Shown here in pieces: positions 10,863-23,609 of a DNA stretch of 64,000 bases. The translations under genes and the position numbers were made by a program. The stretch lies in NCBI GenBank assembly GCA_049724395.1, contig JAUGWO010000159.1, forward strand, positions 1 through 64,000, read 5' to 3'. Position 1 is the stretch's first letter; every line of letters begins with the position of its first letter. The notes beneath the pieces are model-generated. The model had not been told where the DNA came from, did not search any database, and saw only the letters and a program-made list of their open reading frames with translations. This stretch comes from Spongospora subterranea f. sp. subterranea. Its lineage: Eukaryota; Endomyxa: Phytomyxea; Phytomyxea; Plasmodiophorida.

Positions 10863-12417
10863 TAATATCAAATGCCTGTATCCTTCTCCTAAAGGCGGAT
10901 CGACCTTATCCCAATGGGATGATACTGTACCCGACCTCCAAAGTTCATTTCCTGGATTTTGTTACTGTGAACGCCTCTCTCAGATTAACGCCATCGACAT
11001 CGCAGCAATATCACTATCTTCATCCAAATACTCAGAGGGGTAGCCGCTTAAGAGGGGCCAACATCGACGCCATCATGACCCGCAGTTGCTGAAACACCTC
11101 AACCGCCTCTTGTGTATAGAGTTTGACCCCCATGTTGCCCAGGTTTACACATCTAGGCAATGGAAGTGAGGCTGTAGATTGAAACCGCTGCCCTCGTGGT
11201 TGAATTGTACATCATGAATTTCACCTCAGCAGCGTTTCTCAACTGTTGGGCAAATTCCAGTATTTTTTACCTCCGCAAGAGCAATAGTTCTGCATACTCA
11301 CGTGTTATTATGAATCGACTCGGCGTTGGCGACTTATCGCGGTGTCGATAACATGATTCTGTGGCCGAAATCAGTATTTACCAGTAGATTTGGGTTTATC
11401 TTGCCGTTTCCATCTAATGTGGACTTCCTTTGTGATAAAATGTGGTTTCCAATAATTACGATATGGAGTAACAAGCTGGAATGTTTTTTGTTTGAGACTG
11501 TACATTGTACAGTAGTAGAGATTCCTTTGAGTTGGTTATAAATTGCAAAAAAAGTGAAAACTAATTTTTGGGTAATATATTGATTGAACCATAATCGATT
11601 TGGCGGAGACAAAAATATAATTTCTGAAGTCGTTCAGGGCATGGAGAAGATATACTCCAACTCAAATCCAACGTGAATATTAACACGGATGAGACAGATG
11701 TTGAATACGAGAAGGAATGCTAATCAAATGTTCTCACAAGTTTGTAGATGCGCTGTCACAACGAGTGTTTTCCTGTATTTGATTTAATTGTTTTGATCAT
11801 CGTCGTTTAGCCTCAATGCTGTCGTACGATGTTCTTTAGATCTATTTGAGTTGATACATTCCTCGTTGCAATGGAAGGAAACTGTTTGCGTTGAATGACG
11901 ATGTATAAGGTAGTACGAGTCTCTCCGGACACCTCGAACTATTTGCCATATTGCAGCTTGAGCATCTTGAATATGGTTTTGATGGCAACTTTAGCAATTC
12001 TAATACCCAGAGGATGGGTACTTTCATTTGATAATATGGCCCCAGGTAAACGTGAAGTAATTTGTAAGCGGTTTCGACGGAAGTACCAAATCTGATTTCA
12101 CTTTATATTCGCCTGGTAAACTGAGGTTCCTCGTATTATGCCAATGCATTTTTCTCTGCGCCATTCAGTCGTACGCCACTTTGACGAAAATGTGGAAGCA
12201 AAAATGGACTCCGTTTCCATACAAAATCGCACATGTTCAAGCCTGTTTAAAACGAGAACCTGGGGGAGAAAATTATTTCCATCGTCTGCGATATTCGTGT
12301 GCAGCCACAGACGTATACGTCATCGAACTTGACATCTGTCTCATCCGGATTGATTTTCAGGCTTGATCGAAGTTGGAACATATCTTGTTTGTGAAACCCT
12401 AAACTCGACAACTTATA
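10863..12417. other. Intergenic region, no gene recognised
   Basis: About 1.5 kb upstream of the kinase. Short frames on both strands show no conserved motifs. It is AT-rich with no clear repeat. The kinase promoter should lie in the first few hundred bases, but I see no obvious TATA box. Confidence 0.4.
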
Positions 12418-13414
12418 CTCTCTCCGTTCCAAAATAACTGGTCGATTTGGCTCTTTAGAGATGAAACCACATTCCTTCACATTAACAAACACCGCTGCTC
12501 TCTAGAACTCTTACTTTTTAGAAAAAAATCAGCAAGGAAGACAACATTCAAAATATTTTAATTGATGATATTTTTCTGCCAACAAATTGTCGTTATTATT
12601 TATGACAATTGCTTGTGCATTCTTCAAGTTTTTCAAATCACAGAGCAGCGACACAGGAACCCATCTTTTCTAGCTTTGAGATGCAAAATCGCAAATGTGC
12701 GAATTTATATGCCTCAGTAAGTGTTGGTTTCAGAGAATTGGTATGGCGACGAATGATTCCACTTTTTACATTTCTGTGCGAAGTAGAAAGAGGGAATTCC
12801 TGTGGCCCCAGTAATTCCTGTAAGGGTCCCTCGCTTTCTCAGAGCCACGCCCGCTACAGCGAAGAGCTATCGACATGTTTCTGCTTTCGACCACAATATT
12901 TCCTTGCGATGGGAAACGTCTGCAGCAACGCTTCCGGCAATCAAGGACTGATTTCCGCGGCGCCAAACTCGGCTAACCGTTATCCAGTTTGTCCAGTGTT
13001 GGTCGGCAACGTTGGCAAAACTGCCCTCTGCAGGGTGCCCACGGTTGTTGAGCATTGTCAAAAGACTCTTATAAATAGCGCGTCGCTGGCCGTTGTTCAG
13101 CATGAGCCCGGTTCTTATATTCGCCCAACCTATATTGAAAATGATTTGACAGCATTTCTCATGACATGAAATGTGCAATAACGTTATGCAGCCAGACCAT
13201 ATTAGGTGTATTGCCTCATACAGAGATTCATGACGATATCTTTAACGACGATAGAGCAATGAAAAATCTAGAGATGCAGCTTTAAGTTCATTAGATATGA
13301 ATGAAATAAACTGTTTTCGCGATCATGTAATTAATTTGAATTCGATAGTTTTGAAAATTGACCTTAATTCGGTGAAAAAACCCGTATCGACCAGTTATTT
13401 TGGAACGGAGGGAG
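12418..13414 (-). mobile_element. Mariner-like element with plant-type (Stowaway-like) ends, internally deleted
   Basis: Inverted ends at 12418-12445 and 13387-13414 begin CTCYCTCCGTTCC and match over 28 bp with one mismatch. They are flanked by TA on both sides (12416-12417 and 13415-13416), the target duplication of Tc1/mariner elements. CTCCCTCCG is the hallmark end of plant mariner-like elements and Stowaway MITEs. Inside, on the minus strand around 13100-12970, is NNGQRRAIYKSLL followed by NWITVSRVWRR, the N-terminal helix-turn-helix region of this transposase group. A further frame has LRKRGTLTGITGATGIPS. At 997 bp the element is too short for a full transposase and the catalytic region is missing. 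Confidence 0.8.
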
Positions 13415-14044
13415 TACGTTTGTCGCAGTCACTTGGAATAGGAACCAGAGACGCGTCAAAATCGATTTGAGTGAAATGGCGCGGGGTTCTGACAACGATC
13501 TGATGGCAACGTTCAGATATGGTGTATGTTTGCCTTGGGCATAAAGCCAATGACAAAAAACTCGCTTAAAAATCGTTCAAAGTAGGAAGATGATCGAGGA
13601 ACGCAGAGTCTACATCGTGTCTCAACTCATAAGGGGGCTCATCATTCGGTAAATTCAAGAGCTCAGTACAGCATCATGGAAAATTGAGCACACAATACTG
13701 TCAACCTAATGCTTTGATGAGGTTCTTCATCATCTGACATATTTCTAACCCCATGTTCTTGATGTAAACTGACATCGTTGCATGAAGGGATATGGTTGCC
13801 ACTATACGAAGACGGCAGAACTGTCAAGAATTTCCTGAATCAGTTGTTGGTCCACAGGTGGTCCAGTTGTAGCCTGCAAGGTCATCTGGCATAATCGGAC
13901 AATAAAGAAATGCAGTTCTGTCATTAGAATGAAATTGAGATGTGAAAGGCGTTCTCCTTCAAAATTTTACACGGAGTGCTGGGATGGGTTTATTATATTT
14001 CCGTAACTACTGTACCACCGTACGTAGGACGTGTGTAGTCGGTA
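13415..14044. other. Intergenic region, nothing recognised
   Basis: This stretch between the mariner-like element and the carrier gene promoter holds no frame with recognisable motifs and no clear repeats. Confidence 0.4.
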
Positions 14045-14071
14045 TTTAGTGTGTACACTGTACACACTAAA
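14045..14071. promoter_or_regulatory. Perfect 13-bp palindrome upstream of the ADP/ATP carrier gene
   Basis: The arms 'tttagtgtgtaca' and 'tgtacacactaaa' are exact reverse complements around one central c. It lies 426-452 bp before the carrier start codon in a GC-rich block. It may be a binding site for a dimeric transcription factor. No function can be shown from sequence. Confidence 0.5.
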
Positions 14072-14496
14072 AAATCATGGGGCTCATTTACAAATGCACT
14101 TGCCACAGGCACAGCGGTATTGTAGCCGCGCGCGTCCCGTTCACTTGGGAATGTGGTGTCGGGGTAGGTCTCGCCACAGTGCTCCAGTCCGGTATGGGTG
14201 CACCACGGTCCCTGTCCTCATGACTATAAATTTGCCGCGTCGTGGCATCGTCGCCACGGTGCGGCTCACGGATTGCGCCGTATAATGGTGACATAATATC
14301 CTACTGACTGTACGTAATGACCCATGTAATTGAAGGCGCGCGATCACTCCCCTAAATCACTCATATCGGATAGCACGCAATTCGTCATAATCCCATTTCA
14401 CCGAACTCCGACTAGTGTTGCTGTTGACTGAGTTGTGTAAAGGTCTGTTTGTGGCTGTTGAGTTGTACGGGTCCTGATCGACCTGTTATCGCACAG

Positions 14497-15708
14497 ATGT
14501 CGGAAGGAGGGGAGATGACCTGCAAGAAAGGCAAAGACTTTAATATTGTCGCATTCATGAAGGATCTGGCAGCCGGTGGTGTTGCTGGCGGCATCTCCAA
14601 GACTGTTGTTGCCCCCATCGAGCGTGTCAAGCTTTTATTACAGGTCCAGCACGCCTCGACCCAAATCAAACCTGAAGACCAATACAAAGGCATCGTCGAC
14701 TGTTTCACACGGGTATCGCGTGACCAAGGTGTATTATCGCTCTGGCGAGGCAATCTTGCTAATGTTATCCGGTTCGTCCATTTTGCGTGGTTTATTTTTG
14801 CTGTTTGCTGATTTTCTTATAACAAATCAAAGTATTGTCCTTGTGCATGTACTTTCAGAAATTTCTTTTGGTTTCAAATATCTTCAGTTGGACTATCGCG
14901 TAAATCTGGTGCTAATTGGGTTTACAGATACTTCCCCACCCAAGCTTTAAACTTTGCCTTCAAGGATATCTACAAGCAGATGTTTGTTCCTAAGTCCCGC
15001 CAGGAAATGGGATTCTGGCCTTTTTTCTTTGGAAACCTTGCATCTGGTGGTGCCGCCGGTGCCACGTCACTTTTGTTTGTGTACCCGCTCGACTTTGCCC
15101 GTACACGCCTTGGTGCTGATGTCGGGAAAGGAAAGACACGCCAGTTCACAGGTAAATAATTACCATACTTTCGGTCTTCACCATTGGCTGTGCGATTCAT
15201 TGTTTTGGTGTTGCACTCTATTTTGGTGTCCTTATATTGAAGCATTATATACGTTGTCGAACAGACAATAATATGGTTCACAGGCCTGGGTAACTGCATC
15301 ATGACGATTTTCAAGACCGATGGTCTCAAGGGTCTGTATACCGGATTCGGTGTGTCAATGCAAGGTATTATTGTGTACCGCGCCGCCTTCTTTGGTGGTT
15401 ATGACACAGCCAAGTCTCTGGTTTTATCCAAGGACAGCAACATGTTCCAGTCATGGATGGTCGCTCAGGCTGTCACTACTTTGGCCGGTTTCGCATCTTA
15501 TCCTTTTGACACCGTCCGACGTCGTATGATGATGCAGTCTGGTCGCAAGGAGGGCCGCCAGTACAGCGGCACATTTGATTGCTGGAAGAAGGTTGCCGCC
15601 AACGAAGGTGTTGGAGCTTTTTTCAAGGGCGCCGGATCCAATGTTCTTCGTGGAACTGGTGGAGCGATCGTCCTCGTTATGTACGACGAAATTAAGAAAT
15701 ACCTGTAA
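14497..15708 (+). CDS. Mitochondrial ADP/ATP carrier (adenine nucleotide translocase)
   Basis: The carrier exchanges cytosolic ADP for matrix ATP across the inner mitochondrial membrane. Exons are 14497-14771, 14928-15151 and 15284-15708, with GT-AG introns of 156 and 132 nt. The joined 307-residue protein has the usual three repeats of two helices. Carrier signatures are visible: [23 protein letters not shown] and [20 protein letters not shown] is the diagnostic ADP/ATP carrier motif. The length matches the family (about 300). The ATG at 14497 is chosen because it gives the short N-terminus typical of the family, and the in-frame ATG 15 nt later is weaker. A 5' leader intron ending in 'cacag' just before the ATG is possible. 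No frame problems are seen. Confidence 0.97.
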
Positions 15709-16503
15709 ACTGTTTTCCTTGTCAACACTCATGTGCCTATTCCAAAAACTGTAATGTCGTCAAATACAAATCTGGTCCGATTCCTTATGCCTGTGTGCTA
15801 AGCTAGCTTTTCCGGTTGCATGATCATTCTTCATTCAATTCTCTAACAGAGTTGTTTTTTCAACTGTAAACCTCATGTCCTAAGCCAAAAAAACGACAGG
15901 ATCTGTAACAAAGCGGTTGTCGCTAGATCATGATCAAATTTTGTTCTGGTACGCCAAACTGATGCATTTGAGCTCGTTGCATTAATGCAAGTGGGTGGGA
16001 TAAGTTCCGTGTGAACAGCATTCAAACACGGGTTAGTCCATCCTAAGAGCTCTCCTTAACGCTTGTTGTATGTTGGATAGACTTCTATTTAACTGCAATC
16101 ATGCATGATATTGAGTGTTTTGTGGACGCTTTTTCATGAACAATGTTGCCCATATGATTTAACCAGATAAAGGTGTCCTCAAATCTGTCGTTATAATCAG
16201 AGACAGCGATTCATTCCCTTGAGCGCTTAACTCGACAACCATCAATATTGACCCTCAATGCGGTCGATATGAACTGCTAATGCTATCTTATGTGCAATGG
16301 GGCTTGCCAGATTCACAAGAATCTGAGGGTTAAACGGACAGGAGCGCTTTCTGCTGCATTTATTGTTTGCAAATGTCTATCTAGATTTGCAGCCAATAAA
16401 CGAACCCGAGTCAGAAATTAGTCGAAGAGAGTAAGTATCGGAAATGTATTTAAGGCAGCATTGGATTTAATATAACAGTTAGGCAGGTAGGGCACACATT
16501 GCT
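15709..16503. other. Intergenic region between convergent genes
   Basis: About 800 bp between the carrier and channel stop codons. 'aaatacaaa' and AT-rich words just after the carrier stop could serve as 3' end signals. No gene recognised. Confidence 0.4.
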
Positions 16504-19500
16504 TCAAGCATCAAACAGCGGATTTTCCTCGAATGGCATACGTTTGCGAAGTCGCTGGACTTCGATCTCTACAAGCGTATGGATTGCAGACATACTTGGA
16601 ACCTGCCGCAGTGTGGGCATCGATCCGGTTATACGGTTAACAACTTCATTTGGATCAATGGCTGCACGAACAGCCACAGGCTGACGGTAAAAAACCTGAG
16701 AATCGGTTTTAAATTTTTCTCTATCAAACACCTTGTTTTGATCCAAATCGGCAGCCTTAACAAACACAATTATAGTTAGAAACGCAAGTTGTTGCCCAAC
16801 AGACCATTTGAATTTACCTCTTGAATACTGAGATGTTCCCAGCGGGAAATTATGTACGTACAATGGTGATGAAAGTACAAAGTTATGGGAAGCAACAATG
16901 AAAGCAAGGACGACTGATATTGTGCCTGAAAAAGCGGTAAGTAACGAGTTTGAGCCATCTCTGACTATGAGAGCGCACGTCTTTCAATGCGAACATCCCG
17001 ATTAGCGTCAGGGTGCCAACAACAACGCCGGTTAGAATTCTGTTGAGCATCAATGGAAACATGCGACCTGGAATATATTTCAGAATCGCCACGAACTAAC
17101 GAATCAAAAACACCAACCTCCAGATTCAAATTTTGGCTCATGAACGAATAACAGAAGATACCTAAGTTAATATATTAGACAAGGATTGCTTGCATCAACT
17201 GAAGCATGGGCGAAAATAAAATTCAACAGTAAAGTTAAAAAAAACGAAACGACTTGAAGTTGATCTGAATGGAACCCCAGATTACCTATAGACAAATGAA
17301 CCGATGACAAAGAATAGCGCCACGCAGGGAAGGATAAGAGGGGTAATCTGCGCGTATGACAAGCCAAGAAGGAAAACAAAAATATGCATGGGCCATTCTC
17401 GGGCATACTGGAACGGCCCCGGCGCCGTCGCCTTGAGCACATCCTCAGGCGTGTGAACAAACCACTTCATTCGAATCGAACCAAATAGTAAGTCGCTAAT
17501 TCGCAGTAGCTGCAGTGGTAACCGGGATAGACCTTGTAGGAGCCTGCAAGAAAAAACAAAAAATAAAGTCAACCAGTTGTTCAAGCCTAGATCAAAATTT
17601 CTTTCTGAAATATGGGCAGACATACACATAGGAAATGAAGGTGGCCGCCTGTAATGACAGCGCTGAACTAAGAAGAACCGGAGTCCGAGTTGGATCGGAG
17701 ATTATTTGCTTCAGGGTTTGCAATAAAGATGTCGATATTAACGATACCAGAAAGAAATTGAAAAATTGGAACAAAAAAAACTTGCTGAAAACGCTGAGCT
17801 GCAGAGACGACTTCGATGAACAGCCTTGGACCTTTGACAAGTAGCTGAGGATAGGAGGTAACAGAAGCTGAAATACTAGCAATCCAACAGAGGGTAGAAA
17901 CCCTTGCAAAAAGCCACGCAGCCAAGGGGATTGCGCCAAAAGCGGTCGAAGCCATGGAAAGTATTCCTCTAAAGATGGAAGCGAAGCCAATGCACTAACT
18001 GGAGACAAGCGGTCAGAAACATTAAGTAAGAGTTTTGAGCATCAACACGCACCGGATGAAACAGGGATCGCCCAGAACGCAACAAGCGTCCAGAGTAGAA
18101 GATGAACTACAAATGCACGGAATTGACGTTGTTTGCGCATCAGGTGAATGTTCGGCCAATACCTGAAGATCAACGTTCATTAATCAAACGGAAGATAGTG
18201 TCGCAATTGGTACCAAGCACAACTCATGTGTCAATAAGATTAGAGTTGATGTTTTTCGTCTAACATTGGTTTTTGATATACAGGAATTTGAATGCGAAAT
18301 GTGACTACAAATAACAAAACGTACGTACACGTCGCGAGGTTCGATTGCCGGAGACGCAACGAATTTCATAGGAATTTTACAAAGTGGTAAATGCGACGCG
18401 GCGTTCGCATCTTGAAATGAGGTGAGACTGACGAACCCAACTGGTGCAGCTTCGCATTGAGCTCGCAAAGCTTCATTAATTTCACCCTGGAGGACCATTA
18501 CCTGATGGCTCCAATAGCTGATAGCATCGTGAGTTTCAGCAGTAAAAAACCACCATTTTTTTGTTTTGAAAACAGGCCTGGCGCCGGACCCGGACCCGCG
18601 GGTGGCCGCCTGGCTACAAGCCAGTTCTAATTGCCGCCTCGCCTTTTCTTGACGTTTCACAAGTTTGAGGAGAACATGGCGATCCATTATCAGTATTGCA
18701 GAGGCTAATGAATTTGGAAATAATTCCGCAAAAAACTGCTGGAATAGTTGCTCATCTCGATAACGACGCGGAATCCTACGAACACAGACGGAAAGCTGTT
18801 CGGGGCGGGGACGTTTGTTTTTGTCAGGAACTAAATGATAACGATGTCGCAAACGAACATAGGCGTGAACTTCGCGATTCAGAAGATAAAAAAGGTAAGC
18901 TGTGAAGAGAACAACTGACACAAAATGTACCCAAAACATCTCAGACCTATGGAGTGGGTAAGCTCTATAAGTTTACACATGAGCGCACCTTGCACTCACG
19001 ATTGAGGAATATGGTTCATGGACAGGTCTTGGAACGTGGTTGGTGACGAGATTGGACCCATGCGATAGTTGATTGGAAGAAGGACAAGCAAACCAACCTA
19101 GACTTGATCGTAAACAGAAAAAAATATAAAAACTACATGAGCGAAACCCTATCGATATGAATTTTAAGTGAATAAACAAAAAACCATTGATAACCACAAA
19201 AACTCGACAAACAGCTTAGGATCGAATGAGATTCAGATTGCAAACGTCAATAGAAACGAGTTCAGAAAACTTACAAGACACACTGGAACGAAGAATTTAA
19301 CCCCAAGATGATGAAAACGGAGAAAAACCAGCGCATCCACCCCACATATATTGGCAAGGTTATCTTCGGATAAGCTGAACATTTTCTTGATAAAAGCGAG
19401 GTCGGTCAGCGATATATCGGGCGGAGGCTGGCGCCTGCCAACTTCTGTCGGACGACAACGACGTGGCTGATAACACCACGGCAGGCTGGCTCCGATCATC

Positions 19501-19604
19501 CAGAACCCGATCATGGTCATGAGACCGATGACGACGTTGACAACAAGAGGAGTATAAAGGGACACCACCGGTAAGGTCGACGGAATCGGCTCTGAAGTGG
19601 ACAT
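16504..19604 (-). CDS. OSCA/TMEM63 (CSC1-like) mechanosensitive cation channel
   Basis: This family forms hyperosmolality- or stretch-gated, calcium-permeable channels. The ten exons on the minus strand are 19604-19275, 19097-19000, 18946-18329, 18162-18053, 17998-17626, 17543-17286, 17161-17118, 17067-16979, 16925-16818 and 16755-16504. They total 2280 nt with no internal stop (759 residues, within family range). In order they give an N-terminal helix and CGVDALVFLRFHHLGVKFFV, then VGLLVLLPINYRMG, then SSEMFWVHFVSVVLFTAY, the cytosolic loop with SVCVRRIPRRYRDEQL, IEPRDVYWPNI, the pore-region helices (FFLFQFFNFFLVSLIS and neighbours), HEPKFESGGRMFPLMLNR and a cytosolic tail. These are the landmarks of the RSN1/CSC1 domain set. 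Start at 19604 is the first ATG giving the short luminal N-terminus. Confidence 0.93.
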
Positions 19605-20805
19605 TAACGATCAATCAATAAGCTACTGCACAACCAAAAACAAAATGATGTGGCAGAAGAGGCAATGAAACATCACGAAACAACACCGAAAACAGGAGCG
19701 GCCTTTCCATAAACGTTTCACGATTCAGAATTGAAACATAATGCATGCCAATTTCAGTATGTGCCAAAAGATGGCCACGCGCCAGTGTAGGCCACGTTTC
19801 TAATTCGAAGCTGCAGAGCGAGTAATGAAACCACAGTCAGTTGTCAAAGCGAAAATCATTTGTCAATGAAACAATTAAACGACATTTGGTTTGAAATTGA
19901 TAAAAAAGAGAATCGAGGAATGTCCCAGAAAAATGCATGGTATAAACGGATCGCGAGACGAAGGGGAAAAGATGTGCCGAACTGAAACAACGTGAAAGAT
20001 TGAGCTGGACGTACGAGGACCAGTGCCACTGGACATGTGGAATTGCACTCGAGGAATGTGTACAGATAGCCACTCCATGGCGATACTGCCCAACGCCCAA
20101 CAAGGTCGCCCGATTGATCGAATTCCCGGAAGTCCTTCAGATAATCAACTCCGTATACGGAAAACGGAACAACACGACTTACACTGAATGGGGTTTACAA
20201 CCGATCCGGCAAGGGGTCGTCTCTGCCTCTGTTGTGCCTGCACCTGCACTAATTTCTTCCCTTAGTCGCTGTGAGTATTTATTTATCGGCATTTTTCTCA
20301 GCAAATACTAGCAATCAAGCCATGGTTAGGTGTCAATTAGTTCAATGTCAATCATCTCAATTTTGTTCTTCAAAGTTACTCTAATAATGTTGATCGTAAA
20401 TACTGCGAAAAAAATGATATAAACACCACTACGACTGACGCTTGATGATCATTAATGCTCAACTCCTGGACCATTCAGGATCTGGTTTACCGTAAAGAGG
20501 CAGGTATTGATCACTGCACTCGGTTGACGATCAGACTGGAGCACTGTCTAAACTGGAACTGTTTCCAAGGTCAGAATCTTTGTCCATCTGCTCATGATGC
20601 AACCTGTTGACAAACATCATTACCGTTATGGACTTCACATTTATCGGATCTGTCTGATCTAATACTGCAGTTAGACTTGGCACAATATTCCCCGACCAGA
20701 AATTATACTCGTACCCATCAACAAAAATCAAAAGACAATAACTTTGAAATGCGATCTCTTTATGTTATATAAATAGAGTTAATATTACGAACACGTTGGT
20801 GTCAA
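19605..20805. other. Intergenic region upstream of the OSCA-like gene
   Basis: This holds the OSCA-like promoter and the ZIP gene 3' flank. A plus-strand frame at 20000-20311 has no motif and ordinary composition, so I leave it uncalled. 'ttatataaatag' at about 20765 is TATA-like but lies just past the end of the ZIP gene. Confidence 0.4.
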
Positions 20806-22495
20806 TTAATGTTCTTCTGCTGAAACCAAGTTCATAAGGACCAATGCAATCGCCATCAATAACAGTCCCATCACTGTAGATAGTGTCGTGATCCGGTCAT
20901 GTGGGTCATTCCTTCTCGCCTTTGGTAGCAACTCGAACAGAGCAACGAACACCATCATTCCCCCAGTAACTGCACACACACACACACACCAGATAAATAA
21001 TACAGTACTCCCAATACAAACACACGGTCGGCCGTCAACGGCCAATTTTTAAGCAAAAATCTCAAGTGTCTGACGAGTTGAAAACAGGTTGACTTACGCC
21101 CCATTGCAGAACCAAAGAAGAAATCAGTGAAGAGCGTTACTGGAAGCAGGTATGCTAGAATCGACCCTGCTAATCCAAGCAAGCCGCAAAACAATGCCCA
21201 GAGAGTGGCTTTCAAACGGCTTCCCGTTGAGTAGAAAACAGGGATCGCCACACATAATCCCACCGGAACATTGTGAATCGCCATGGCCAACTGTGGTATC
21301 AGACGATTAGGTCCAGATCATGTCACGAGCGTTGGTCTGATTTACGGGGACGGCGAAACCGGTTTCTGGATCGTGATATGCGGAAATGTAGGCGGCCATA
21401 CCCTCTGGAAAGTTATGGAGAGCCTAATGATCACAGTTTCAGCCAATAAACATAACCGAGTCTCGACAAACAAAGGAACCACACTTAGATCACCCTATAT
21501 TTTGTCAAGAAAACACGTTGAACAACCTCAGAACAATGAAGAAATCACATTCGAACAGATATAACGATGAGCTCGGGCAAGAACAGAGTTGGAAAGACGA
21601 AGAAAAGAATAACTCAAACCAAATAGTGCTTACGATGGCAAAAATCGTTACAATTGAGGTGGCGTCAAATTTGGTAGGAAGATCGTGCTCGGAATGGGAA
21701 GCTTCAATTTCATGTTCGGTCACGGTCATGTCGATTGCGAAGTCGGATTGGTCCTTGTCGGTAGCCTTTTCCGACGTGCGATGCAAGATGAAGTGTACCA
21801 AAGCGTCGAGTATAGCAATAATGGCCATCCCTGTGAAAAAGGCGATTACAGATAATGCCATACCCCATTGCTTCAGATTGTCCACTTTAACGTATTCCTC
21901 TCGGGATTCGTTCAATATGTTTGAGAGGCTGACGAACATCTGTTCACAAAACACAATCGCACATCAGTAGTTAATTAAGGACGTCCTGTAGCTCATCAAA
22001 CGAGAAATATGTTCAATCTTTGAGTAAAACCAATCAGAACCAGTGTTTAATTTCATGGACAACCAATTAAGAACTGGAACAATGGGGACACCTCAAACAG
22101 GGCGCGAACTGTACGATCTAAAAGTCCATATTTCAAATTGAGCGTCACGATGAAAACGAGACATAAAAACAGCGTTCCGAGCGGCTCAAAACGGTCAACT
22201 AGTGTATAAAATCCGAACTTTGGGCCAGTAACGATGTGAACAAAAGAGGATTAGCTCAACGCGAGAATACCGTCACTGAAATTTTCATAAAAAAAGGAAC
22301 GACACTGTTATTGAGGTGATGAAAATGAAAATTGTGAGCGATTTGCTGTAGTTTTACCATAACACCAGCGGATACGCCCAGCGTTCCTGACAGAATCTTT
22401 CGGTTGTTTTGCTTGACAAAGAATGCAGCGGTGGCGCCAATCATGATCGACATGTTGGAGAAGACGCAGAGGCTCAAAGCGGACATGGCGCTCAT
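20806..22495 (-). CDS. ZIP-family metal transporter (ZupT/SLC39-like)
   Basis: ZIP proteins move Zn2+, Fe2+ or related ions into the cytosol. Exons on the minus strand are 22495-22358, 21939-21634, 21423-21346, 21290-21098 and 20969-20806. The signature helices are present: ALHNFPEGMAAYIS in helix 4 and AMAIHNVPVGLC in helix 5, giving the H-N-x-P-(E/V)-G metal site. Helices 1-2 carry SGTLGVSAGVM and the last exon VTGGMMVFVALFELLP. Between helices 3 and 4 is an acidic, histidine-bearing loop (DMTVTEHEIEASHSEHD) as in many ZIPs. The total is about 292 residues, near ZupT size. HNVPVG in place of HNIPEG replaces one metal-ligand glutamate. The last intron ends in a (TG)n run directly before its AG, an unusual acceptor tract. 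Confidence 0.92.
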
Positions 22496-23608
22496 CAAGA
22501 AATCGGCTGGGTATAATGTAAAACTTGAGTGATCTCCAGATTTAGAATTAAGTAGTGATTTGATGTGAAGCGAAACCCACGTTGAGTCACCGACGCCCTA
22601 GGAATGTTGGACGGCGATTTTTGCACCTTTTCGTGGTGATTCACGATCGGTGGCAAATATCGATTCAGAGACTTTCAGCCGGTTTTCGCACCAACAGGGT
22701 TGACCAATATTGATAGTTTACTAGTCTGATAACCTGTTGATATCAGCACACCAGGCGATAGTATTTGTTAGACTATTGCCTGGCAAGAATTGATGTGGCC
22801 GGATTCTGAAGAGCAATGATTTGGCTTTTCCGTCGGCAACCTTTTTTTGTTAAAGAAACCCTTCTAGTTCAAATCGATAGCAATATCAGATACCATCCAT
22901 GAGCCAATCTGGAATCGGAAAATGGTGTCGAATTAAAAACCACCAACCAAAGCGGGATACATGCCCTTAACAAGTGTGTGGATGTAATGGCAGTGGGGAA
23001 CAGTCGTGTTTTTGACAATTTGAATCGTTCGACGTTTTTCTGGTCTTCGTAGGAAGGAATTGTTTGTGAAAGCGCAAAAGGGATTGAAAATTCAGATTGT
23101 TATTAGTCCCGACCCTGAGTTGAACAAGAAGCTCGATTGATCCCAAAGAAATGGAGAGAAAACGAACATAAACAAAAGAATTTGATGTATTTGAGTACAC
23201 ACAGAATGGGTGACCTTTCAGGGCCAGGTTGACCAAACACGCACGCATCGCCATAGTGATGCCCAAAGGCCGTCTGCAAACCTATATTTGTGACGGTTGT
23301 AGTACCCGACCGCCAAATATCGTCAGGATTTCACCATCGGTATTGAATTGACATGATGAATGGGGTTCGAGCGATATATTGGGCAAAAAAAGCAGAAAAT
23401 GTGTGATTGGAACCCAATCAGTGGCGATGTCTAAGTGGTGTTGGGGTCAATAATTGCACCAAAACAGGAGCCGGAAAGTCGCCTTATTCGGTGAGCGTTT
23501 TCTTGGAGTTTCTATTAGAAATGAGATTGTCATTATTATTGCTAGACAATCGAGGCTAAAGAAATAGTATTTATTGTGGATTTCACTAAAAATGGACAGT
23601 CTGAGGAG
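22496..23608. other. Intergenic region with a short hairpin
   Basis: Mostly featureless. An inverted repeat at about 22750-22785 ('ccaggcgatagt' against 'actattgcctgg', one mismatch) can form a 12-bp stem. A minus-strand frame at 22967-23266 shows no motif. Confidence 0.4.
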
Positions 23609-23609
23609 T

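Noticed and set aside
12609-13169. Plus-strand 186-residue frame
   Set aside because: It is the antisense of the mariner-like transposase remnant and has no motif of its own.
20000-20311. Plus-strand 103-residue frame
   Set aside because: No motif, no promoter signal and it lies in the promoter area of the OSCA-like gene. Likely chance.
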